Shown piece by piece: positions 33,171 to 42,429 of a stretch of DNA of 64,000 bases (position 1 is its first letter; every line of letters starts with the position of its first letter). Origin of the DNA: Streptomyces niger (lineage in GTDB: Bacteria > Actinomycetota > Actinomycetes > Streptomycetales > Streptomycetaceae); the NCBI RefSeq assembly GCF_000718305.1, contig NZ_JOFQ01000027.1, positions 1 through 64,000 on the forward strand, in the 5' to 3' direction. The notes beneath the pieces were generated by a model that was given only the letters and a program-made list of their open reading frames with translations, did no database searches and was not told where the DNA came from. Made by a program: the position numbers and the translations under genes.

Positions 33171-34078
33171 GCCGCACCCCCTTCGTCGACCTGGTTGCGG
33201 AACATCCGCAGGCACAACAGGCAGCCCACGATGACCAGTGCGCCCGTACTCGTGGCGATCGCCGCTCCCATGCCGATGTCGAGGTTCTGAAAGAGCGTCT
33301 TGTAGCCGAGTACGGCGAGGGATTGGGTGGCCGTGCCGGGGCCGCCCTGGGTGAGGACGAACGGCAGGTCGAAGATGCCGAAGGCCTGGAGGACGCGGAA
33401 GAGGACCGCCACCGACACCACCGGGCGCAGTGCGGGCAGGACGACGTTCCAGAAGGTGGTCCACGCTCCCGCGCCGTCCACCTCCGCCGCCTCGTAGCGC
33501 TCCTGCGGGATGCGTACCAGGCCGGCCAGGATGATCACCGCGACGAACGGCGTGGTCTTCCAGATGTCGGCGACCGCCATCCCCGTGATCGCGGGTACGG
33601 GCGTGCCGAGGATGACCGGCGGCTGGTCCATGACCAGCCCGAACAGCCAGGTCACGGCGCCGAAGGTGGCGTCGTACAGGAAGTCCCACAGCTGCGCGGA
33701 GACCACCGTGATCAGCGACCAGGGGATGAGCAGCAGGGCGAGGATCCAGCCGCGTCCGGCCTCCAGCCGGTCCAGCAACACCGCCACCGCGATGCCGAGG
33801 GCGATCTCCACGGCGACCGTCACCAGCGTGTACCCGACCGTGAAGAGCAGCGCCTCCAGCCAGGCCGGACTGGCCAGCATGGTCGTGTAGTTGCCGAGCG
33901 TCCATTCCTCGACGTGCAGGCCGCCGAAGGTGAAGCGGACCTTGCTGAAGCTGAGGACGACGGAGTAGAGGATGGGGAAGATCGTCACCAGCGCGATCAC
34001 CACGAGCGCCGGGGTGGTGTAGAGCCAGCCGATGCGGGCCCGGCGGCGCGCGAGGCCGGTCGGCCGAGGGGCCGTCAC
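33167..34078 (-). CDS. aglF: Carbohydrate ABC transporter permease (AglF-like)
   Basis: A 303-residue permease with six spans; the EAA loop reads QERYEAAEVDGAGAWTTFWN. It begins at GTG 34078 on a GTGA overlap with the binding-protein gene, and its stop overlaps aglG. It forms the membrane channel with AglG. Confidence 0.9.
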   Translation of the reverse strand: MTAPRPTGLARRRARIGWLYTTPALVVIALVTIFPILYSVVLSFSKVRFTFGGLHVEEWTLGNYTTMLASPAWLEALLFTVGYTLVTVAVEIALGIAVAVLLDRLEAGRGWILALLLIPWSLITVVSAQLWDFLYDATFGAVTWLFGLVMDQPPVILGTPVPAITGMAVADIWKTTPFVAVIILAGLVRIPQERYEAAEVDGAGAWTTFWNVVLPALRPVVSVAVLFRVLQAFGIFDLPFVLTQGGPGTATQSLAVLGYKTLFQNLDIGMGAAIATSTGALVIVGCLLCLRMFRNQVDEGGAA

Positions 34079-35409
34079 AGCGCCTCCCCACGCAGCGCCG
34101 CCTGCAGGTCGCCGCGGGCGCGGGTCAGTGCCTGCCGCACGCTCATGCCCCCGCTGAGCACTTCGTTGACCGGTGTGAACACCGCTTTGCTGACCATGGG
34201 GTACTCCGGGGTGCGGGTCGGCCGGGCGACCAGCCGTACGTCGCGGGCGAGCGCGAAGGCGGGGTTGGCCGACCGGGCCATGGCCTTGCCGTGCAGTTGG
34301 GAGAGGAGCGGCGGCAGCACGGCCGCCTTGCGGGCCAGGATCGACTGGCCCTCCTCCTCGGCGAGGAAGCGGGCGAACGCCAGGGCCGCGCCGAGGTTCG
34401 GGGAGTGCGGGTTGAGGTAGTTGCACCAGCCGCCCAGGCAGCTGCGGCCGCCCGTGCCGTCTTCGAAGCCGGGCCGCCGTATCACCCCGATCTTGCCCGC
34501 CACCTGCGAGGACGCCGGGTTGTCCGCCACCCCCCACGCGTACAGCCAGTTGCGCAGGAACACCGACCGGCCGCTGGTGAAGGCGTCCAGACTGTCCTGC
34601 TCGACGAAGGTCGTCACCGAGGGCGGGGTCACCCCACGGGTGATCAGGTCGCGCAGGTACGACAGGGCCCGCTCCCCCGCGGGGCCGTCGAAGGTGACCT
34701 TGCGGGCGTCGGGAGAGAGGATGCTGCCGCCCGCGTCGGCGACCAGCTCCGCGACGTTCGCGGTCAGCCCTTCGTACACCGTGCCCTGCCAGACGAAGCC
34801 GAAGTCGGCGTCGCCCGCCCGCTGGACCTTGGTGGCGGTGGCCGCCAGCTCCTCCCACGAACCGGGCGGCCGCAGCCCGTGCTTGTGCAGCAGGTCCTTG
34901 CGGTAGTACAGGAACGCCTCGTCCAGGTAGAACGGAAACGCGTACACCTGTCCCCGGTACGTCAGCGCCCGCACCAACTCCTCGGGATAGCGCTGCCAAT
35001 AGCCCTTCGGCAGCAGTGGATCCAGCGCCAGGGCCAGCGAGTTGTGCGCGAACTGGGCCGGCCAGGCCAGGTCGCCCATGTAGACGTCCGGCGACGGGCT
35101 GCCGCTCGCCACCTGTGTCGTGAGGGTCGCGCGGGACACGTCCGTGGTCGGCGGCGCGGCGATCAGCCGCACGGTGACGTCGGGGTACTTCCGCCGGAAC
35201 GCGCTGACCAGGACGGGTCGCAGGTCACTGCCGTCGCGGGCCGCGACCCGCCCGGCCCACCAGCGGATGGTGACCGGGCCGCGCGGCACCTCGGTGACGT
35301 GCGAGAGGTCCGGGCCGCGTGCGAGGGCACGTCCGCAGCCGGTCGCGGCGGCCAGCGGGACGGCGGCCCCGGCGGTGGTTCTGAAGAGGGATCTGCGGCT
35401 CAACGGCAT
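34075..35409 (-). CDS. aglE: Sugar-binding lipoprotein of ABC transporter (AglE-like)
   Basis: A 444-residue extracytoplasmic solute-binding protein. The N-terminus has a twin-arginine-like SRRSLF and a lipobox AATGC (Cys25), so a Tat-exported lipoprotein is likely. The mature part is a family 1 binding protein (TIRWWAGR, GSPSPDVYMGDLAWPAQF, GLRPPGSWEELAATA). It captures alpha-glucosides. It is the first gene of the operon and is divergent from the LacI-type regulator. Confidence 0.9.
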   Translation of the reverse strand: MPLSRRSLFRTTAGAAVPLAAATGCGRALARGPDLSHVTEVPRGPVTIRWWAGRVAARDGSDLRPVLVSAFRRKYPDVTVRLIAAPPTTDVSRATLTTQVASGSPSPDVYMGDLAWPAQFAHNSLALALDPLLPKGYWQRYPEELVRALTYRGQVYAFPFYLDEAFLYYRKDLLHKHGLRPPGSWEELAATATKVQRAGDADFGFVWQGTVYEGLTANVAELVADAGGSILSPDARKVTFDGPAGERALSYLRDLITRGVTPPSVTTFVEQDSLDAFTSGRSVFLRNWLYAWGVADNPASSQVAGKIGVIRRPGFEDGTGGRSCLGGWCNYLNPHSPNLGAALAFARFLAEEEGQSILARKAAVLPPLLSQLHGKAMARSANPAFALARDVRLVARPTRTPEYPMVSKAVFTPVNEVLSGGMSVRQALTRARGDLQAALRGEAL

Positions 35410-35480
35410 GACGCTGCGCTCCTGACCGAGGGAGAACGCTGAGGGGAGGGTGCGGCAAGGAGGCTCTCGGGGAGCACCCC

Positions 35481-35494
35481 TGACAACGCTTGCA
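35481..35494. promoter_or_regulatory. Candidate AglR operator 1
   Basis: TGACAACGCTTGCA, 72 bases upstream of aglE in the divergent gap. A closely related site lies at 35671; the shared core is TGAnAACGCT. LacI-family operators typically centre on a CG flanked by such near-inverted halves. Confidence 0.5.
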
Positions 35495-35670
35495 CGCTAG
35501 GGACGGCCTCAGGGGCTGTCAATGGCGTGCGCAGCAACGGGAAGAGGCGTCCACTCGTACGAAGAAGCAGCCGACATGGCCGGGTTGCCGCAGATTGCCC
35601 AACCCGCCCGGCCTGATCGGATCCCTCCGGGCACACGGGATCCCTCCGGACTCCTGATCTTTCCCGTCGA

Positions 35671-35684
35671 TGATAACGCTGTCA
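35671..35684. promoter_or_regulatory. Candidate AglR operator 2
   Basis: TGATAACGCTGTCA, 45 bases before the regulator start. It matches the site at 35481 at 11 of 14 positions. Two sites 190 bp apart could allow repression of both divergent units. Nothing else was found in this 319-base gap. Confidence 0.5.
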
Positions 35685-35728
35685 CCGACCGGGTCCATGC
35701 GTGCTACACCTGTGCTACGTTCCGGACC

Positions 35729-36793
35729 ATGCTTCCAGCGCAGCGTCACCCCACCATGGCCGACGTGGCCGAACGGGCGGGAGTCTCGGTCTCCACCGTC
35801 TCGCGGACCCTGCGCGGCCTGTCCACCGTCTCGGACGAAGCCAGGGCGAAGGTGGAGGCGGCGGCCCGCGAGCTGTCCTTCGTGATCTCCCGGCAGGCGT
35901 CCAGCCTGGTCACCGGCAAGACCGGCACGGTCGCCGTGCTCGCGCCCACCCTCGGCTCGTGGTTCGTCGGGCAGGTACTGCGCGGTCTGAGCGAGGTGTT
36001 GCGCGACGCCGGCCTGGACCTGAAGGTCTACAGCGTCGCGGACCTCGCCGAACGCGCCGCCTTCTTCGACCAGCTGCCGGCCCGCCGCAACGCCGACGCC
36101 CTCCTGGTCATCTCCTTCGACCTGACGGAAGAAGAGTTCGCGCGGCTGGACGGGCTGGGCGTGCCGGTGGTGTACGTCAGCCAGCACGCCCCGGGCCGGG
36201 CCAGTGTGTACGTCGAGGACGTCGCGGCGGCCCGCGGCGGCACCCGCTACCTGCGCGGCCTCGGCCACCGCCGCATCGCCTTCCTCCGCGCGGCGCCCGA
36301 CTCCGGCTTCACGTGCAGCTCCCGCACCCGCCTGTTCGGTTACCGCGAGGCGCTCGCCGAAGCGGCGCTCCCCTACGACGAGGACCTGGTGGTCGCCACC
36401 TCCCGCGGCCGGCGCGCCACCGCCGAGGCCGTCGGGCAACTGCTCTGCCTGGCCGACCCACCGACCGCGGTGTTCGCCGAGACCGACGAGATCGCGATCG
36501 AGGTGCTGTCGGTGCTGCGCTCCTCCGGCATCGCCGTACCCGACCGCCTCTCCGTCCTCGGCTTCGACGACCACGACCACGCCGAGTGGCTGGACCTCAC
36601 CACCATCGCCCAACCCGCCATCGAAGTCGGCCGCGCCTCCGGCACCCTCGCCCACACCCTCATCGACGACCCGACCGCCGATGCAACACGGCACGTCGTA
36701 CTGCCCACACACTTGATCCCCCGGGGGACCACGGGGCCGGTGCCACAGCCGGATCGGGAGCCGAAGCGGGAGTCGGATTCCGCTCAGCCGTGA
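35729..36793 (+). CDS. aglR: LacI-family regulator of the agl operon (AglR-like)
   Basis: A 354-residue LacI/GalR repressor. The HTH is at about 9-30 (PTMADVAERAGVSVSTVSRTL), followed by the hinge and a periplasmic-binding-protein-like effector domain (VAVLAPTLGSWFVGQVLRGL, DRLSVLGFDDHDHAEWLDLTT). It is divergent from the sugar transport operon, so it very likely represses it until an alpha-glucoside binds. No clear ribosome site precedes ATG 35729; ATG 35756 would remove the first HTH residues. Confidence 0.87.
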   Translation: MLPAQRHPTMADVAERAGVSVSTVSRTLRGLSTVSDEARAKVEAAARELSFVISRQASSLVTGKTGTVAVLAPTLGSWFVGQVLRGLSEVLRDAGLDLKVYSVADLAERAAFFDQLPARRNADALLVISFDLTEEEFARLDGLGVPVVYVSQHAPGRASVYVEDVAAARGGTRYLRGLGHRRIAFLRAAPDSGFTCSSRTRLFGYREALAEAALPYDEDLVVATSRGRRATAEAVGQLLCLADPPTAVFAETDEIAIEVLSVLRSSGIAVPDRLSVLGFDDHDHAEWLDLTTIAQPAIEVGRASGTLAHTLIDDPTADATRHVVLPTHLIPRGTTGPVPQPDREPKRESDSAQP

Positions 36794-37031
36794 GGCCCCG
36801 CGGGGCGAGGACACCCGCCGCCCGCCGCCCCTGCCCCTTCGGCCGGACGTCGGTGTACCGAGTCGTGCGGCACGGGTGGCGGTGTTGCGTAGTGCTTGTC
36901 AGGCCGCGGGCGATGGTCGCCGTCCTCAGTGGGCCGCGGTCGGCTGCGTCTCCGTCGCCTCGATCGGCTGCGTCGGTTTCGCCTCGGCCGGCACGCGGAA
37001 GCGCCAGTAGCGGCGAGCGTCAGTCCGCCGC

Positions 37032-37763
37032 TTATGCGCCGTCTTCCGTGGCGTCCTGGAGCTCGACGCAGCATTCGCCGGGGCTGGGGGCCAGGATCGC
37101 CTGGACCGCCGGGGCGCGGAGCCCTTGGAGGTATCCGGTGAGGAAGGCGTGGTTCATGCCGCAGACGAGGTCGGGGGCCTGGGCGGCGAGGGGGTGGAAG
37201 GGGCAGTTGCGCAGCCGTACCCGGTCGGGCGCCTCTCGGGCCGGCTCGAATCCGTAGCGGTCCAGCATGCGCTCGCACAGGGTCAGGCCGCGTTCGGTGC
37301 CGAGCCGGCCCGGGCGCAGGTGCGCGTGTTCTTCCGATCCGAGCTGCTCGCCTCGCTCCTTGGCGGTGCGCAGGGCCGCTTCGACGGCGGTCTCGTCCTC
37401 GCCTTCGGTCACGACGGCCTGGACGAGCAGATCGGCCAGCAGTTCGTGGCGGCGGTCGGGGATGCTGATCTGTATCGGGGTGTCGGTGGGCTCGTAGACC
37501 TTGGGCTGCCGGCCGACCTTGCGGATGCCGGCGGGGTGTCCGTACCGGGCGCGCAGCAGGCCGGCGTCGACGAGCTTGTCGAGATGGAACGCGGCGAGTT
37601 TGCGCGATATGCCGACGCTGGCGGCCGCCTCGTCGCGCGTGACCGGCCGACGGGCGCGGCGGATGAAGGCGAACATCTGCCGCCGGGTGCTCTCGCCGAG
37701 CACGCTGACGGAGTCGATCGCGGTGTCGTCGGCGGAGGACGGCGGATTCGGGTCGGCAGCCAC
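37032..37763 (-). CDS. HTH regulator with C-terminal cysteine cluster
   Basis: A 243-residue transcriptional regulator. The ArsR/winged-helix domain spans about 15-80 (TRRQMFAFIRRARRPVTRDE followed by AAASVGISRKLAAFHLDKLVDAGLL). The C-terminal domain has cysteines in LRNCPFHPLA, LVCGMNHAF and GECCVELQ, an arrangement like SufR and related Fe-S or metal-binding repressors. It may sense iron-sulfur or redox state. The start is uncertain (GTG 37763 shown). It is divergent from the DUF2231 gene with about 120 bases between. Confidence 0.75.
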   Translation of the reverse strand: MAADPNPPSSADDTAIDSVSVLGESTRRQMFAFIRRARRPVTRDEAAASVGISRKLAAFHLDKLVDAGLLRARYGHPAGIRKVGRQPKVYEPTDTPIQISIPDRRHELLADLLVQAVVTEGEDETAVEAALRTAKERGEQLGSEEHAHLRPGRLGTERGLTLCERMLDRYGFEPAREAPDRVRLRNCPFHPLAAQAPDLVCGMNHAFLTGYLQGLRAPAVQAILAPSPGECCVELQDATEDGA

Positions 37764-37884
37764 CCCTTCACGGTAACTCCAAATCGCGTGAGCGATGCAT
37801 GGAGCGCACGTGCGTGGGCTGGTGCGCTTGACCGCCGCCCGGAATAAGACCAAGATTTGTTGGTGAAATAAGGAGGTGGCCGCG

Positions 37885-38424
37885 ATGGCTCAGCCACATC
37901 AGGCCAAGCAGCCGGTCAGTGCCGCACTCGCCGGCCCCTACGGGCACCCGTTCCATCCGATACTGGTCACCGTTCCGATCGGGGCCTGGGCAGGCAGCCT
38001 GGTCTTCGACATCGCTTCCCACCTCGTGGGCGACGGGGCCTTTCTGTCCCGAGGCGCGATGTGGTTGATCGCGCTCGGCGTGATCGGCGCACTCTGTGCG
38101 GCGCTGGTCGGCTTCCTGGACCTCTTCGCCATCCCCACCGGCACCCGCGCGTTCCGGATCGGTCTGCTCCACATGACGCTGAACCTGCTGGTGACCGTCG
38201 CGTACGCGGGCAACTTCCGGTGGCGGCAGACGGGCCCCGAGCCCACCGGGAGCGTGCCGGCCGGGCCGCTGGCGCTCAACGTCGTCGCTTTCGTCGTGCT
38301 CGGCGTGTCCGGATGGCTCGGCGGCAAGCTCGCGTACCGCTACGGCGTCCGGGTCGCGGACGAGGCGACCCAGGCCGAGGGGTTCACACCCACTCGTCCC
38401 GGGTCCGCACGCACCCCCGACTGA
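37885..38424 (+). CDS. DUF2231 membrane protein
   Basis: A 179-residue inner-membrane protein with four hydrophobic segments. The conserved start GHPFHPILVTVPIGAW and LGVSGWLGGKLAYRYGVRV define DUF2231, whose members are suggested to bind heme or be linked to redox. ATG 37885 follows AAGGAGGT by seven bases. Confidence 0.85.
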   Translation: MAQPHQAKQPVSAALAGPYGHPFHPILVTVPIGAWAGSLVFDIASHLVGDGAFLSRGAMWLIALGVIGALCAALVGFLDLFAIPTGTRAFRIGLLHMTLNLLVTVAYAGNFRWRQTGPEPTGSVPAGPLALNVVAFVVLGVSGWLGGKLAYRYGVRVADEATQAEGFTPTRPGSARTPD

Positions 38425-38557
38425 CCCCCGACTGACCCCCGACCGAGCCGCACAACTCCTTGCCGCTTCCCTGTCACTTCCCTTCCGCTTCCCGGCCGCT
38501 TCTCTGCCACGAACGACTCTCTGTCCCCTCCCAACACATCCATCCTCTGGAGTCCTC

Positions 38558-38980
38558 ATGGACATCGCCGCACTGATCACCTGGGTGATCACCGCTCTCG
38601 GCGGTTTCTACATGCTCGGTACCTGGCTCGCACGCGGCGGCGCCCGCGGCGGCAGCCACCTGCCCGTCCCGGTGATCTTCGGCCACTTCGCGCTCGCCGC
38701 GATCGGCCTGGTCGTATGGATCGTCTACCTCTTCGCCGACAAGGACGCGCTGGCCTGGACCGCCTTCATCCTGCTGGTCCCCGTCGCGCTGCTCGGCTTC
38801 GTCATGCTGGCCCGCTGGCTCCCCGTCCACCGGGCCCGCGCCACCGCCCCGGCGGACGCCGAGCAGACCGCTCCCGCCGAGCGGCACTTCCCCGTCGCCG
38901 TGGTCGGCGCGCACGGGCTGTTCGCCGTGGTGACTGTGGTCCTCGTCCTGCTGTCCGCACTCGGAATCGGAGACAGCTGA
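38558..38980 (+). CDS. Four-span membrane protein
   Basis: A 140-residue protein with hydrophobic segments at about 4-24, 37-59, 66-86 and 113-135. A His-rich point, IFGHFALAA, and VVGAHGLFAVV could bind heme or metal but this is not certain. No named family is recognised. It is one base from folE and likely cotranscribed. Confidence 0.65.
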   Translation: MDIAALITWVITALGGFYMLGTWLARGGARGGSHLPVPVIFGHFALAAIGLVVWIVYLFADKDALAWTAFILLVPVALLGFVMLARWLPVHRARATAPADAEQTAPAERHFPVAVVGAHGLFAVVTVVLVLLSALGIGDS

Positions 38981-38981
38981 C

Positions 38982-39626
38982 ATGACCCGGACCTCCCCCT
39001 CCCTGCCCGCGCCGGCCGAGCCGGAGATACCCCCGGTACGGCCCTTGCACGTGGTCTCCCCGACCGCGCAGGAGACGGATCTGGCGGCAGCCGAACAGGC
39101 CGCCGCGCAGTTCCTGCACGCCCTCGGCATCAGCACCGATTCGGAGAGCCTGCGCGGTACGCCCGGCCGGATGGCCCGCGCCTACGCCGAACTGTTCAGC
39201 CCGCGCCCGTTCGACCTGACGACCTTCCCCAACGACGAGGGGTACGACGAGCTGGTCCTGGCCCGCAGCATCCCGTTGCGATCGGTGTGCGAACACCATC
39301 TGCTGCCGTTCGTCGGCACCGCCCACATCGGCTACCTCCCCGGCCAGCGGATCCTGGGACTGTCCAAACTCGCCCGCATCCTGGAGCACTTCGCCTGCCG
39401 CCCCCAGGTGCAGGAGCGGCTCACCAAGCAGGTCGCGGACTGGCTGCAGACCCAACTGGAGCCCAAGGGCGTCGGAGTGGTCATCCAGGCCGAACACACC
39501 TGCATGACCCTGCGCGGCGTCCAGGCCACCGGTACGACGACCATGACCTCCACACTGCTGGGTCTGCTGCGTACCGATGCCCGCTCACGCAGCGAATTCC
39601 TGACCCTCACCGGCCTGCCGGGCTGA
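38982..39626 (+). CDS. folE: GTP cyclohydrolase I
   Basis: A 214-residue GTP cyclohydrolase I, which converts GTP to 7,8-dihydroneopterin triphosphate for folate or other pterins. Zinc ligands are in SVCEHHLLPFVG (Cys, His) and AEHTCMTLRGVQ (Cys); substrate residues lie in KLARILEHFACRPQVQERL. The genome context, among small membrane proteins rather than folate genes, suggests it may be a second copy serving another pterin pathway or a stress response. Confidence 0.9.
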   Translation: MTRTSPSLPAPAEPEIPPVRPLHVVSPTAQETDLAAAEQAAAQFLHALGISTDSESLRGTPGRMARAYAELFSPRPFDLTTFPNDEGYDELVLARSIPLRSVCEHHLLPFVGTAHIGYLPGQRILGLSKLARILEHFACRPQVQERLTKQVADWLQTQLEPKGVGVVIQAEHTCMTLRGVQATGTTTMTSTLLGLLRTDARSRSEFLTLTGLPG

Positions 39627-39673
39627 GCCCCGACAACGCTCCCTGCGCCAAGACCTACCGAAAGACCTCAGTC

Positions 39674-40036
39674 GTGGAGATCTGGATCAATCCCGCGTGC
39701 AGCAAGTGCAGCTCGGCGCTGTCGCTGCTGGACGCCGAGAACGCCTCGTACACCGTGCGGCACTACCTGACGGACCCGCCGACCGCTCAGGAGATGGAAG
39801 AGGTGCTGCGCCGCCTCGGCCTGGAGCCCTGGGACATCGCGCGCACCAACGAGCCCGCAGCCGCCGAGCTGGACCTCGCCTCGTGGCCGCGGGAAGCGGC
39901 CCACCGCGCTCGTTGGGTCGAGGCGCTGGCCGCCCACCCGACCCTGATCCAGCGGCCGATCATCACCGCGGACGACGGCAGCGCGGTGGTGGGCCGCTCA
40001 CCGGACGCGGTCCGCTCCGTTCTGCGGCAGCCCTGA
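39674..40036 (+). CDS. ArsC/Spx-family thioredoxin-fold protein
   Basis: A 120-residue protein starting at GTG 39674. The N-terminal INPACSKCSSAL carries a CxxC, as in YffB/ArsC-like arsenate reductases; LIQRPIITADDGSAVVGR matches the family C-terminal RP(I/L) signature. It may reduce arsenate or a disulfide. The gene is 47 bases after folE. Confidence 0.85.
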   Translation: MEIWINPACSKCSSALSLLDAENASYTVRHYLTDPPTAQEMEEVLRRLGLEPWDIARTNEPAAAELDLASWPREAAHRARWVEALAAHPTLIQRPIITADDGSAVVGRSPDAVRSVLRQP

Positions 40037-40085
40037 GGTGATCCTGCCGTAGCGCGGTTCGCCACAGCGCCGTCAACGGCGCCGG

Positions 40086-40112
40086 CCTGGGTTTCCCGCA
40101 ACGGGAACCCAG
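40086..40112. terminator. Hairpin between convergent genes
   Basis: CCTGGGTTTCCCG and CGGGAACCCAGG pair with a 2-base loop and one bulge. It separates the ArsC-like gene from the convergent histidine kinase gene. Confidence 0.7.
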
Positions 40113-40139
40113 GTCGCTCCGGACCCGCTCATCCACCGG

Positions 40140-41561
40140 TCAGCCGATGGTGAAGCCGATGACCGCGCCGCCGCCGTCGCGCCGCTCGGCGAAGACCGTG
40201 CCGCCGTGCGCGCCGGCCACCTCGCGGACGATGGAAAGGCCCAGCCCCGAGCCGGGCAGGGCGCGGGCGGTGGGGGCGCGGTAGAAGCGGTCGAAGATGC
40301 GGTGGCACTCCTCGTCCGTGAGTCCCGGGCCGCGGTCGTGCACGGCGACGCGGGTGCCGGTGACGACGATGGTGACGGGCTCGGTTCCGCCCGCGTCGAA
40401 CTTCGTGGCGTTGTCGACGAGGTTCGTCACGGCCCGTTGCAAGGCGCCGGGGCGGCCGGTGACAAGTGTGCCGGCCGTGTCGCCCGTGTCGTCTGTGTTG
40501 TTTGTGTTGTTCACGTTGTTCGTGTTGTCCACTTCGACGACGACGGCCCGCCCGGTGCGGCGGCGGGCCCGTGCCGCGACGTCCTCGGCGATGTCGGCCA
40601 GGGACACCTCCACGTACGGCTCGTCGTTCAGCTGGCCGGCGGCCAGTTCGATGAGTTCGTTGACCAGATCGGTGAGTTCGCGTACCTCACCGGCCAGGTC
40701 CGCGGTCAGTTCCTCGCGGTCGGACACCGGCAGCCGGTCGATGCGGCGGAGCGTCGCGATGTTGGTACGCAAGGAGGTGAGCGGAGTACGCAGCTCGTGT
40801 CCCGCGTCCTGCACCAGGCGCCGCTGGTCCTCCACCGAACGCGCCAGGCGGCCGAGCATCCGGTCGAAGGAGCGCCCCAGGCGGCCGACTTCGTCACGGC
40901 CGGCCACCGGCACGGCGATCCGCAGGTCGCCGGTCTCCGCCACCTGTTCGGCGGCGGCGGTCAACCGCACGAGACGGCCGGTGACCCGGCGCGCCAGCCA
41001 CCAGCCGGCCAGTGCGGCCGCCACGACCACCGTCAGCGCGAGCAGTGCGGTGCGTCGCTGCAACTGCCTCAGCAAGTCCTCGGTGTCACTGAACTGCTGG
41101 GCGACCTGCACGGCGCCGCGGCCACCGCCCAGTGCGACGGTCGCGACGCGGTACTCGTCACCGGACAGCTCCTGCTCCCCGTGTGACGTGGTGCCGGCCA
41201 CGTCGTGGGCGGCGATCCGCCGGTCGGTGTCGAGCACCGTGAGCCGGGGGCTGCCGTGGTCGGCGACCGTCCCGCGCGGGCCGAGCACCTGGACGTCCGT
41301 ACGCGTGGGGCGGATGAGGTCGTCCCGCGGCCCGTCGTGGTCGGGATCGGCCGTGGCGTAGTCGGCAGCCGTGAGCCGCTCCTGGTGCACCTGTCGCTGC
41401 AGGTCGTGGACGACCTCGTCGAACACCGACTTCTCGTCCACCCGCACCAACCGCGCCGCGGCGTTGTAGCTGAGGAATCCGACCGTGAGGGTGACGGCGA
41501 CGGCGACCGCCGCGAAGAGCGCGGCGAAGGTGGTGCGCAGGCTGGCGGGGACGAGTCGCAC
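40140..41561 (-). CDS. Sensor histidine kinase
   Basis: A 473-residue membrane kinase. Transmembrane helices at about 10-32 and 172-190 flank a periplasmic sensor; HAMP follows (about 192-245); the H-box is VQDAGHELRTPLTSLR with His255; the ATPase shows NLVDNATKFD, DRGPGL and GSGLGLSIV. Between the H-box and the ATPase it contains an Asn/Thr/Asp-rich stretch encoded by short repeats. It starts at GTG one base after the response-regulator stop and phosphorylates that regulator. The signal is unknown. Confidence 0.9.
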   Translation of the reverse strand: MRLVPASLRTTFAALFAAVAVAVTLTVGFLSYNAAARLVRVDEKSVFDEVVHDLQRQVHQERLTAADYATADPDHDGPRDDLIRPTRTDVQVLGPRGTVADHGSPRLTVLDTDRRIAAHDVAGTTSHGEQELSGDEYRVATVALGGGRGAVQVAQQFSDTEDLLRQLQRRTALLALTVVVAAALAGWWLARRVTGRLVRLTAAAEQVAETGDLRIAVPVAGRDEVGRLGRSFDRMLGRLARSVEDQRRLVQDAGHELRTPLTSLRTNIATLRRIDRLPVSDREELTADLAGEVRELTDLVNELIELAAGQLNDEPYVEVSLADIAEDVAARARRRTGRAVVVEVDNTNNVNNTNNTDDTGDTAGTLVTGRPGALQRAVTNLVDNATKFDAGGTEPVTIVVTGTRVAVHDRGPGLTDEECHRIFDRFYRAPTARALPGSGLGLSIVREVAGAHGGTVFAERRDGGGAVIGFTIG

Positions 41562-41562
41562 G

Positions 41563-42264
41563 TCACACCTCGCGCAGGACGTAGCCGACGCCCCGTACGG
41601 TGTGGATCAGGGGTGGCTCACCCGGCCCGTCCATCTTGCGTCGCAGGTAGCCGATGTAGACCGCCAGGTTCTTCGAGCCGGGCCCGAAGTCGTAGCCCCA
41701 GATGCGGTCGTAGATGACGGCGTGGTCCAGCACGATGTCCGCGTTACGGATCAGCAGCTCCAGCAGGTCGAACTCGGTCCGGGACAGTTCCAGCTCCCGC
41801 TGCCCGCGCCAGACGCGTCGCGCCTGCGGGTCGAGCCGCAGGTCCGCCACCGTCAGCGGTGGTTCCGCCGGCTGCGGCCACTCCCCCGCCGGGCCGTCGT
41901 GCACACGCCGCAGCAGGGCCCGCAGTCGCGCGAAGACCTCCTCCACGTCGAACGGCTTGACCACGTAGTCGTCGGCGCCGGCGTCCAGACCGGCGATCCG
42001 GTCGGCCGGCTCCACCAGTGCGGTGAGCATCAGGATGGGTACGCGGTCGCCCTCCGCGCGCAGCACGCGGCACACCTGCAGGCCGTCGATGCCCGGCATC
42101 ATGACGTCCAGCACCAGCACGTCGGGGCGGTGCCGGTGGGCCTGCGCGAGCGCTTCGACGCCGTCCGCCACGGCCGTGACCTCATACCCCTCCAGTGTCA
42201 GCGCACGCTCCAGGGCGTGGCGAATGGCACGGTCGTCCTCGGCGAGCAGCACGGTCTGGGGCAC
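41563..42264 (-). CDS. OmpR/PhoB-type response regulator
   Basis: A 233-residue regulator with a receiver domain (phospho-acceptor Asp53 in VLVLDVMMPG, Lys in DYVVKPFD) and a C-terminal winged helix ending AVYIGYLRRKMDGPGEPPLI and TVRGVGYVL. It resembles MprA/TcrA-like actinobacterial regulators. It is the first gene of the two-gene operon with the kinase. Confidence 0.92.
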   Translation of the reverse strand: MPQTVLLAEDDRAIRHALERALTLEGYEVTAVADGVEALAQAHRHRPDVLVLDVMMPGIDGLQVCRVLRAEGDRVPILMLTALVEPADRIAGLDAGADDYVVKPFDVEEVFARLRALLRRVHDGPAGEWPQPAEPPLTVADLRLDPQARRVWRGQRELELSRTEFDLLELLIRNADIVLDHAVIYDRIWGYDFGPGSKNLAVYIGYLRRKMDGPGEPPLIHTVRGVGYVLREV

Positions 42265-42429
42265 ACCAGGAATTGTGCCGTGTCGAGAGGGCCGGATCGC
42301 GCTGCGAGGCGGCCGCGACCGGCAGTTCTTACCCGGCTCTCACCTTGGCCGGGCCGCCGCCTTACCTCCGTCCGCCACTGTGGCGCCCTACCGTGCGGCC
42401 GGTCCGGCGCCGCCGAGGGAAGGCCCTGC

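Noticed and set aside
30571..33177. A single 868-codon frame spanning alpha-glucosidase and permease
   Set aside because: The permease lies in another frame and the true glucosidase start is ATG 32319; the upstream part is out-of-frame translation.
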